A stretch of 7,555 nucleotides of DNA from contig CALPQG020000109.1 in assembly GCA_943325655.2 (NCBI GenBank), positions 1-7,555 on the forward strand, read 5' to 3'. The position numbers were made by a program, and so were the translations under genes. Shown piece after piece: positions 1-6,000 of this stretch (position 1 is its first letter; each line of letters starts with the position of its first letter). Below the pieces are notes generated by a model. It saw only the letters and a list, made by a program, of their open reading frames with translations, was not told where the DNA came from and did not search any database. The DNA is from Bifidobacterium breve (GTDB lineage: Bacteria > Bacteroidota > Bacteroidia > Cytophagales > UBA9547).

Positions 1-147
1 GCGGTAATACAAAATGGCTCATTGCCAAACAGTAAAATAATTTTAGGTAAAGTAAATAACATTGCTCAAAAAGTACTGGAAGCACAAATGGAATCTCCCT
101 CCATCATCGTATTTGGGGAAGTGGTAGGTTTGCATCCTGATTATTAA
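1..147 (+). CDS. cobA: Uroporphyrinogen-III C-methyltransferase, C-terminal end (5'-truncated by window)
   Basis: Frame 1 is open from the first base to a TAA at 145-147 and gives 48 residues. They contain VIQNGSLPNSKIILGKV, then a helix, then ESPSIIVFGEVVGL. This is the characteristic end of SUMT/CobA and of the CysG C-terminal domain: a QNGT/S loop, a G-x-V strand, a 'SPSIIxxGxVV' strand and a short tail. The enzyme transfers two methyl groups from S-adenosylmethionine to uroporphyrinogen III, giving precorrin-2, the branch point to siroheme and cobalamin; it acts in the cytosol. The catalytic N-terminal part lies outside the window, so whether this is a stand-alone SUMT or the end of a CysG-type fusion cannot be told. 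It converges on the four-gene operon on the other strand. A divergent tetrapyrrole methylase such as CbiF-like is possible but less likely. Confidence 0.85.
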   Translation, partial: AVIQNGSLPNSKIILGKVNNIAQKVLEAQMESPSIIVFGEVVGLHPDY

Positions 148-155
148 GGCTCTTT

Positions 156-170
156 CGAATTTGCAATTCG
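156..170. repeat. Short palindrome (cgaatt-tgc-aattcg)
   Basis: This is a perfect 6-bp inverted repeat around a 3-nt centre, beginning 9 bases after the cobA stop. It has the same design (AT-rich arms, 1-3 nt centre) as the neighbouring palindromes at 185-197 and 246-268. This suggests one family of short dispersed intergenic palindromes rather than a protein-binding operator. The family assignment is inference from shape only. Confidence 0.5.
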
Positions 171-182
171 GAAGCATTATCG

Positions 183-237
183 TAGGATTTGTAATCCGTT
201 TTTTCACCTCACCTCTCCATTCGGATTACAAATCCTA
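183..237. repeat. Perfect 16-bp inverted repeat with 23-nt spacer
   Basis: The left arm is taggatttgtaatccg (183-198) and the right arm is its exact reverse complement, cggattacaaatccta (222-237). Each arm is itself nearly palindromic (ggatt-tgt-aatcc and its complement), so the region can fold as one long hairpin or as two small ones. The spacer is pyrimidine-rich (ttttttcacctcacctctcc). Similar 'ggatttgtaatccg' palindromes occur, from memory, as dispersed intergenic repeats in Bacteroidota genomes. A role in ending cobA transcription is plausible, but the right arm is not followed by a T-tract. Confidence 0.75.
185..204 (+). terminator. Possible factor-independent terminator of cobA
   Basis: A small hairpin (ggatt, loop tgt, aatcc; 185-197) is followed after one G by six T's (199-204), about 38 bases past the cobA stop. 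The order stem then T-tract fits a + strand terminator. The 5-bp stem with a 3-nt loop is weak, and the same bases also belong to the larger inverted repeat at 183-237, so the call is tentative. Confidence 0.3.
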
Positions 238-245
238 GGACAGGG

Positions 246-268
246 ATTCGACAATTGAATTGTCGAAT
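246..268. repeat. Perfect 23-nt palindrome (11-1-11)
   Basis: attcgacaatt (246-256), a single G at 257, and aattgtcgaat (258-268) form a perfect palindrome. It lies 8 bases after the 16-bp inverted repeat and is followed at 277-290 by a weaker agcaa-actg-ttgct inverted repeat. No gene starts near it (the next 3' feature is the end of a dead transposase), so an operator role is unlikely. A dispersed intergenic repeat or an RNA-level hairpin fits better. Confidence 0.7.
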
Positions 269-276
269 AGCAGGAT

Positions 277-290
277 AGCAAACTGTTGCT
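277..290. repeat. Weak short inverted repeat (agcaa-actg-ttgct)
   Basis: Five-base arms flank a 4-nt loop. On its own this would be expected by chance. It is listed because it continues the run of three stronger palindromes just upstream and marks the last such structure before the insertion sequence. Confidence 0.25.
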
Positions 291-293
291 TAA

Positions 294-1308
294 TTATTTA
301 GAATTGACAATAAAAAATAAAAAGAATGTCCAAATATTTACCTGTAGTTGATCCCATCGATAAGAGATGCCTGAAATCAAAATCCTATCAAACAATTTAT
401 CTCCCAAATAACGTCTATTAAACTTGTAGCAATATTCATTTAAATAGTTCTGCATAAAGCCTTTATCTATTTTATGGTATATATCTAATAGCAATCTTTT
501 AGAATTACTGATGGCGATATGTACTCAAGGTAGAATTTTTCCAGCCTCTTTTGGTTTAATAACTTGTGGGTTATGGCTTTTTACAACTTCTTTTATACCA
601 TTATATGATGGATATGCATCTGTTGTTATAGAACTTTCTGTGCTGATATTATCTTTTACAAGTGCATTTATAGTTACAGACTTGAGATTTTGAGTCACTT
701 TCATTTTAAGGTATCCTAATTTCTTTGGAGGTCTGTTTTTTTTAGGATTATCTACAGTTTTTAATTCTGCCATTACAACAACTTTAGTTTGTTTTTGACT
801 TCCTCGCCCCGTTTTTTATTCTCTTTAGTTGTTGATAAAGAGACACTTTCATAAAACACTTCATCAAGTTCTATTTCTCCGCTAATTTGATATTCATCAT
901 CTCTTATACCCATTACAGCCCGTATTTTATGAAGCATTTTCCAAATGGGTTGATAACGATTATGACCTAATTGACGCTGAATTTCTTTAGCTGAAAACTC
1001 TTTTTAGTTGCTATTAAAAGATGCATTGCGGTATAACAATAGCTATACGACAACTTACTTTTATGCATTACTGTTCCGCTTCGTAATGTTGTTCTAAAAC
1101 TACAGGATTTACACTCATATTGCCAGCTGTCTTGTTTCCAATAGTGGTGGTTCGTACAAGCACACTTCTTACATATAACACCTTTTTCATCTCTGTGTTT
1201 TTTAAAATGAAGTTTACAAATTAACTCATCTGGAAAATCTTTGTAAAAACTTATTATGCTCATATTTATACTTGTTTTTGACACAACTAAGTTAATTGTT
1301 TTTCTCAT
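294..1308 (-). pseudogene. IS1595-family transposase, broken by two frameshifts and one nonsense codon
   Basis: Three pieces read as one transposase of roughly 320-340 residues. Piece one (1308 to about 1000) has the opening 'SFYKDFPDE' and a zinc ribbon, CKKC ... CKSC. The likely natural start is the ATG at 1263-1261, just before that motif. At the A5G run (1005-1000) the frame slips, then continues as EFSAKEIQRQLGHNRYQPIW. At 806-804 a second one-base loss follows 'NKKRG', and the frame continues GSQKQTKVVVMAEL. At 527-525 TGA stands where a Trp codon (TGG) is expected, between 'KILP' and 'VHIAISNSKR'. Residues of the family's DDNK active site are all still readable: Asp of IELDE (865-863), Asp of TTDAYPSY (620-618), and Asn (506-504) and Lys (500-498) of SNSKR. 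The tail 'YLNEYCYKFNRRY' is also typical. The reading frame now runs past the left terminal repeat to a TAA at 294-296. Confidence 0.88.
324..346 (+). repeat. Left terminal inverted repeat of the IS1595 element
   Basis: gaatgtccaaatatttacct plus three further bases pairs with 1308-1330 read on the opposite strand (17/23 identical). It overlaps the last codons of the transposase reading frame. The outer limit is uncertain by a few bases because no target duplication is visible. Confidence 0.6.
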
Positions 1309-1330
1309 TTAGGCAAGTATACGGACATTC
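1308..1330 (-). repeat. Right terminal inverted repeat of the IS1595 element
   Basis: Read on the minus strand this is gaatgtccgtatacttgcct followed by aaa, the partner of 324-346. It lies immediately upstream of the transposase start region. Its outer edge directly touches coding sequence of an IS66 transposase remnant beginning at 1331. Confidence 0.6.
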
Positions 1331-1477
1331 ATATATACTTTTATGAGTCAATGTAAAAAGCATGAAATCAACCCTCAGAAATGGTTAAGACATGTATTCT
1401 AAAACATTTTAGACACTAAACCAAGTCAGTACGAAACACTATTGCCTGATTATATGAAAAAAAATCCACTTTTTTAG
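1331..1477 (+). pseudogene. IS66-family transposase, C-terminal remnant
   Basis: Frame 1331 reads IYTFMSQCKKHEINPQKWL, then RHVF, a TAA stop at 1400-1402, NILDTKPSQYETLLPDY, MKKNPLF and a TAG at 1475-1477. The pattern 'IY(S/T)..xxCKxxxINPxxWLxxVxxxI ... LLP' is the usual end of IS66 transposases (the C-terminal IS66 domain after the DDE core). Only about 48 codons remain, with one in-frame stop, so it cannot be functional. Its first residues begin exactly where the IS1595 terminal repeat ends, and the rest of the gene is not found on the other side of that element. This is what would be left after IS1595 insertion into an IS66 copy plus a deletion. The family call rests on remembered motif similarity, not a search. 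Confidence 0.7.
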
Positions 1478-1500
1478 GATGCGGTTGATTGAATAGATAC
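1478..1500. repeat. Probable outer terminal repeat of the IS66 remnant
   Basis: The 23 bases directly after the IS66 transposase stop read, on the minus strand, gtatctattcaatcaaccgc followed by atc. IS66 elements end in GTA-starting inverted repeats placed shortly after the transposase stop, so position and first bases fit. The matching other end is missing, so this stays an inference. The 88 bases from 1501 to the stop of the next gene are AT-rich and show nothing recognisable. Confidence 0.4.
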
Positions 1501-1588
1501 AACTAATCTTACTTTAGTAAACTATGTATAAAGATCAATACTTTAAACTAAAAAGCTCAAACATGCTAAAACTATGTTTTTAATTCAC

Positions 1589-2350
1589 TTAAAGATTCAA
1601 AACCAACCCATCATAAGCTAAATACACATTTTCTGGCAATTCTTTTTGAACGGCAACATGCAATCCAATTTTATGACTCATGTGTGTAAAATAAGCTTTT
1701 TCAGGTTGAACTCGAGCGACTATTTCTAAGGCTTGTTGCAAAGTAAAATGAGAAATATGGGGTTCTTTCTGAAGGGCATTCAACACCAATACTTTTGTAC
1801 CTTTTATTTTCTCTAATGACTCCGCTGAAATATAATTGGCATCCGTGATGTAAGTAAAATCTTTAATCCTAAACCCGAAAACAGGTAATTTATAATGCAT
1901 TACCTCAATTGGAATAATGTTAACCCCATTAATTTTAAACGGAATATTGTCAATTTCATGCAATTCAACCAGAGGAATACCTGGATAGCCTGCATTTTTA
2001 AAAATATAAGAAAACTCTTGTTTGATTTGATGCAAAACCTCAGCCCTGCCATACACTGGCATCGCTTTTTTGTCTTTGAAATTAAATGAGCGAATATCGT
2101 CCATGCCTGCGGTATGGTCTTTATGTTCATGGGTAAAAAGTAAAGCATCCATAGCAACAATATTTTCTCTCAAAATTTGCTGACGAAAATCAGGTCCCGA
2201 ATCAATGATAAAACTTTGACCGTCTACTTCTACATTGACTGAAACACGCAAACGTTTGTCTCTAAAATCCATTGAAGTACAAACCTCGCATTTGCAAGCA
2301 ATTACAGGCACCCCCTGTGACGTTCCGGTTCCTAAAAATCTAATTTTCAA
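1589..2350 (-). CDS. PhnP-like metallo-beta-lactamase-fold hydrolase
   Basis: The 253-aa protein has the MBL-fold metal site: THEHKDH (His74, His76, Asp78, His79), with His152, Asp170 (in YITDANY) and His223 (in FTHMSH) as the likely remaining ligands. The N-terminus, FLGTGTSQGVPVIACKC with C19, C21 and C24 in a CxCxxC pattern, is the signature of the PhnP subgroup, where such cysteines hold a structural zinc. PhnP cleaves phosphoribosyl 1,2-cyclic phosphate, but no phn genes lie nearby, so the substrate here is open: a cyclic phosphodiester or a related phosphodiester is most likely. It has no signal peptide and should be cytosolic. The start is TTG (2350-2348), overlapping the TGA of the preceding gene. 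The next in-frame ATG (residue 27) would remove the conserved GTGTSQGVP and cysteine motifs. The length is normal for the family. It is the last gene of the minus-strand operon. Confidence 0.88.
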   Translation of the reverse strand: MKIRFLGTGTSQGVPVIACKCEVCTSMDFRDKRLRVSVNVEVDGQSFIIDSGPDFRQQILRENIVAMDALLFTHEHKDHTAGMDDIRSFNFKDKKAMPVYGRAEVLHQIKQEFSYIFKNAGYPGIPLVELHEIDNIPFKINGVNIIPIEVMHYKLPVFGFRIKDFTYITDANYISAESLEKIKGTKVLVLNALQKEPHISHFTLQQALEIVARVQPEKAYFTHMSHKIGLHVAVQKELPENVYLAYDGLVLNL

Positions 2351-2652
2351 AGCTTTAATTGGGTTTGTGAAATTTCAAAATACAACACCTTATTTTTCTC
2401 CGAAAAATTATTCATATCCATATTGATTTCACGAATAATAGCAATGAGGCAATTAATTTTACCCTCTAAAGGATAAAACTTATTTACAATAACCACCTTT
2501 TGATCATTTAAGATACAATAGCCTGATTTAAAATTCCCCTTTTCATAACGCAATACATAGTCCGACTCGGCAAAAATATCTTCTAATTTTCGTAGAAAAT
2601 TAGGGGTATATTTGAGCCCTGCCAAACCATTGCTATTTGCAGCATGGTTCAT
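2347..2652 (-). CDS. Conserved hypothetical protein, 101 aa
   Basis: I do not recognise a named family. The protein is soluble, with no signal peptide or membrane segment. Residues 15-35 look helical and amphipathic (TPNFLRKLEDIFAESDY). They are followed by a beta-rich core with the striking stretch LRYEKGNFKSGYCILNDQK and then VVIVNKFYPLEGKINCLIAI, and a helical, charged tail. The 'YEKGNFKSGYC..L....VVVNKFY..EGKIN.L' pattern resembles, from memory, small uncharacterised Bacteroidota proteins. Cys47 and Cys68 are the only cysteines and do not form an obvious metal motif. The gene starts 3 bases after the receiver gene's stop and overlaps the hydrolase gene by 4 bases (stop TGA 2349-2347, TTG start 2350-2348), so it is very probably co-transcribed with both and translationally coupled to the hydrolase. 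A function cannot be assigned. Confidence 0.8.
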   Translation of the reverse strand: MNHAANSNGLAGLKYTPNFLRKLEDIFAESDYVLRYEKGNFKSGYCILNDQKVVIVNKFYPLEGKINCLIAIIREINMDMNNFSEKNKVLYFEISQTQLKL

Positions 2653-2655
2653 CGT

Positions 2656-3030
2656 TTAATTTTGGGTATACTTATTTACCAATTCCACCAACAAATCGAA
2701 ATTCAATGGTTTGGGTAAAAACTCATTGATTCCTATGGAATGAAAAAAATCAACGGTGTGGTTTTGTGCATTTCCTGTTATTGCAATAATGGGAATGGAA
2801 GATTTTGCTTTGTCAGCCAAAGCCCTTACCGCTTTTGCACAGTCAATCCCATTCATAACAGGCATATTGATGTCCATCAAAATAATGTCTGCGTCGTTTT
2901 TATCCAGGTAATCCAATACCTCTTTTCCATTTTTCATGGAAATAATTTCATAATTCTGAAAGGATAAAATTCTTTTCGTCAAGTTTTGAATAACTGAACT
3001 ATCTTCGGCAACCAATACTTTCTTTCCCAT
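2656..3030 (-). CDS. Stand-alone receiver (CheY-like) response regulator
   Basis: The 124-aa protein is a single REC domain with nothing attached. Visible active-site residues are the acidic pair Glu9-Asp10 (VLVAEDSS), phospho-acceptor Asp53 (IILMDINMP), switch Thr85 (IIAITGNA), switch aromatic Phe104 and Lys107 (FLPKP), so it should be phosphorylatable. With no DNA-binding, enzymatic or other output domain it must act as a phosphate shuttle or by binding a partner, as CheY, Spo0F and DivK do. It lies 58 nt after the hybrid kinase gene on the same strand. That kinase ends in an Hpt domain, so this receiver is the natural last step (Hpt His1423 to Asp53) of the relay. The start ATG gives the usual MxKKVLVxED opening. 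The next gene follows after 3 nt. Confidence 0.93.
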   Translation of the reverse strand: MGKKVLVAEDSSVIQNLTKRILSFQNYEIISMKNGKEVLDYLDKNDADIILMDINMPVMNGIDCAKAVRALADKAKSSIPIIAITGNAQNHTVDFFHSIGINEFLPKPLNFDLLVELVNKYTQN

Positions 3031-3054
3031 AATATTTATTCTTTAATTAAAAAT

Positions 3055-3062
3055 CAAAATTA
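3055..3062 (-). promoter_or_regulatory. Possible -7 promoter element before the receiver gene
   Basis: Read on the minus strand, 3062-3055 is TAATTTTG, a perfect match to the Bacteroidota -7 consensus TAnnTTTG, 24 bases upstream of the receiver ATG inside the 58-nt gap after the kinase. No clean TTTG/TTG -33 element is seen at the usual 17-23 base distance, and an 8-base AT-rich match arises easily by chance. It may allow the receiver and downstream genes to be transcribed apart from the large kinase gene. Confidence 0.3.
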
Positions 3063-3088
3063 GACAATTCTTTGAATTTATAGTAACA

Positions 3089-6000
3089 TTACTTCTTATA
3101 ATATACCAGGAAATCATGAAATGCAATATGCAGTTGGGTCAATAAATCTGACACCTGTTTATTCGATTCATGTTGTAAAGCGTTGTCAAGCAAGGTGGCA
3201 ACTTTCGTCACTTTGGTTATACCCAATGTACCTGAACTTCCCTTTATAGTGTGAATGTAAGATTTCAGATGCGTAAAGTCTTTTTTCGCAAAAGCAAATT
3301 CCGAAAGCTTGAGGAGCATGGAAGTTTCAATATCAAAATCTTCCCACATCTCCAGCAACCCTTCTTTGCCTCCATATTTCAGCAATTGATTGACAACAGC
3401 TTCCTCAACAACGCCTTCATTTTCTATAATTTCACTCTCTTTGATCATAGAAAATGGTTTTAATCCATCCACTTTATGCACCCATTCATTGATTTTAGAC
3501 AATAAAGTTTCCACACGAATCGGTTTTGGCAAATAATCATCCATGCCCAATTCCAAATATTTTTGCCTGTCCTCTTTCATAGAATAGGCTGTCATGGCAA
3601 TAATTGGCGGGATTTTTTTGGTGCTATTTTTTTTGATTTCAATGGTAGCAGTAATGCCATCCATTACTGGCATTTGAATATCCATCAAAACAATTTCATA
3701 ATTATTCTCTGTAATTTTCTCAATGGCTTCCTTACCGTTAACGGCTGTATCCACCTGACAGTTATGGTTTTTAAGAATCTCTGTGGCGACTTTTCTATTG
3801 ACCAGGTTGTCATCTACTACCAATACTTTCAAACCTTTAAAATCAACCACCAATTGGGGTGAATTCGTATTTTTGTTTTCCACTTCAAATGGCGCAATTT
3901 CAGGCACCTCAAAAGTAAACCAAAAAGTACTTCCATCTCCCAATTTACTTTTAACCCCTACAATTCCATTCATCATTTCACACAATTGCTTGGAAATCAC
4001 TAACCCAAGTCCTGTTCCGCTAAATGATTTGGTGGATGAATTGTCTAATTGTGTAAATGGATTAAACAACAAAGGCAATTGGTCCTGAGACATTCCAATT
4101 CCAGTGTCAGAAATCGTAGCTTTCATGATATTTGTTCCTTTTTGGGTCGTCCTAAGTTTTTCAATTGTTATATTAACGGTTCCATTTTCTGTAAACTTGA
4201 TAGCATTGGACGTCAAATTTGACAATATTTGAAGCAACCTTGTTTCATCAGCTTCCATATACATGGGTACATCAGGATTGATCAAATAATTAAATTCAAT
4301 ATTTTTTATTTTTGCCTGCTGACTAAACAACGCATATAATTTAGATAAGGTATTTTCTAAATAAATGGGTTGAGGTTTCAATTGCATTTTACCTGCTTCA
4401 ATTTTAGACAAGTCCAAAATGTCATTCAAAATGGTCAGTAATGTTTCCGAAGATTTTTTAATGGTTTGTACATAATCTTTTTGAACAGCATTCAAATGCG
4501 TTAAATCCAGCAAGTCAATCATTCCGATAACCCCGTTCATCGGAGTTCTGATTTCATGACTCATATTTGCCAAAAACAATTCTTTCACTTTCAGGGACTT
4601 TTCAGCAACTTCTTTGGCATGAATCAAATCTTCTTCTGTTTTTTTCAAAAAAGTAATGTCTCTGGCCACACCATCAGTAGCTATTGGCTCTCTGTTTTGG
4701 TTTAAAATTACCCTGATATTGGAAATGGTTTGAATTTCGGTACCATCTTTTCGCCTGATACTTACTTCAAAATTTCGTACGGTTCCTGTACGAAGCAATT
4801 CCTTCAATAATTTTTCTTGTTTTTTGGCATTGACATAATAATCAGAAATCTTTTTCCCAATCATTTCCTCTTGGGTATAACCGGTAAGCTCAAGCACCGA
4901 GGGACTCACCAAAGTAATATTGCCATAAAAATCAGTGCGGTAATACAAATCTTGGAAAGACTCGAAAATATTCCTGAATTTTTCTTCACTTTCGTGAATG
5001 GACAATTCTGCATATTTTTTTTCTGTAATGTCATGGCTTATCCCCGAAACCTCTTCAATGGTACCTTTGGAGGTATAAATCGGATTCAGGTAGGTTTCTC
5101 TCCAAATCAATCGGTTGGCAAAACCTGTCGAGGAAGTTTCATAATGTTGGGGAATCCCATCAAATGCCAGCCTGTATTTTTCATTTACAAAATCCCTGTA
5201 CAATTCGTCTGACAAAATCATGCGGGGTTCACCCGAATCTGTTTCTAAAACAGGAGCTTCTCCATACTGTTTTTTTAATGTTTCCGCATAATTTTGGTTA
5301 AATGAAGTCAGGACCTTTTCCCTGTTTACGGACCACATCAAATGGGAACTGCTTTCAAAAATAGATTTTAAACGGGCAGTTTTATGGGCAATTTTTTCTT
5401 CATTTATTTTACGTTCAATCGCAACCGCAATTTGACCGGATACAAAGTCGAGCATTTCCAAATGCCTTTGCTTGTATTTATTGCTGTCGCTGTAACTTTT
5501 TACTGCAATGAGTCCAATGATAGTGTTATCCACTTTTAGCGGTACGCCCAACCAAACTTTAGGAATTCGTCCGGGAAGTAATACCAAGCCTTTTTTGGCC
5601 AAAGCAACAATATCTTCTTCGTACAAAAACATGGCCTTCCCTTTAGAAAGCGTATATTCCGTTAAGCCTTTTCCTTTTATTCGGATAGAAGAACTCACTA
5701 TTCCAGGATAATTTTCATCTACATAATAAGGAAAACTAAGGTTGGAATAATCATCTTCACAAATGGCAACGTGAAAATTATTGACCTCAATATATTGTTT
5801 TAAAAGCTTATGAATATCAAGGTATAAATCATCCAGGTTACTATTTTTAATGGCCAGGTTCGCAATAGCATAATAGAGATTCTGAAACCGTTCAGCCCTA
5901 ATTTTCAGCGTATTGTTATGAAAAATTCCTCGAAACTCCGTAGGATTTCCATTGACAAATTTACAGTTTACCGAGCATGTCACATATACATGTTTTCCTT

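Larger units (their letters stand above)
324..1330 (-). mobile_element. Degenerate IS1595-family (ISXO2-like) insertion sequence
   Basis: About 1.0 kb is bounded by imperfect terminal inverted repeats and carries one transposase gene on the minus strand. The length, the gene content and the zinc-ribbon plus DDNK-type transposase match the IS1595 family. The left end (324-346) and the reverse complement of the right end (1308-1330) agree at 17 of 23 positions, with the outermost 8 bases (gaatgtcc) identical. No 8-bp target duplication is visible: the left flank is aataaaaa and the right flank is atatatac. So the ends have drifted, the flanks were rearranged, or the true tip lies a few bases away. 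The element cannot make its own transposase but might be moved in trans if its ends still work. Confidence 0.8.

Noticed and set aside
45..147. An independent small gene starting at an internal ATG in the cobA frame
   Set aside because: The reading frame is open to the window edge and the motif runs across the whole 48 residues, so it is the end of a larger gene.
156..290. A CRISPR-like array
   Set aside because: The palindromes differ in sequence and spacing. There are no repeated identical direct repeats with unique spacers and no cas genes.
511..693. Plus-strand 60-codon hydrophobic frame that looks like a small membrane protein
   Set aside because: It is exactly antisense to conserved transposase sequence (the TTDAYPSY region), so its hydrophobicity is a by-product of the complementary codons.
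316..1338. 8-bp target-site duplication flanking the IS1595 copy
   Set aside because: aataaaaa on the left and atatatac on the right do not match, and shifting the ends by 1-3 bases gives no match either.
1900..2160. An 86-codon minus-strand frame within the hydrolase gene, and a plus-strand frame at 1895-2089
   Set aside because: Both overlap the hydrolase in other frames. The hydrolase frame carries the conserved metal-binding residues and the others carry nothing recognisable.
3031..3088. Terminator or small RNA between the kinase and receiver genes
   Set aside because: No stable inverted repeat with a T-tract was found in the 58-nt gap, only AT-rich sequence and a possible -7 motif.
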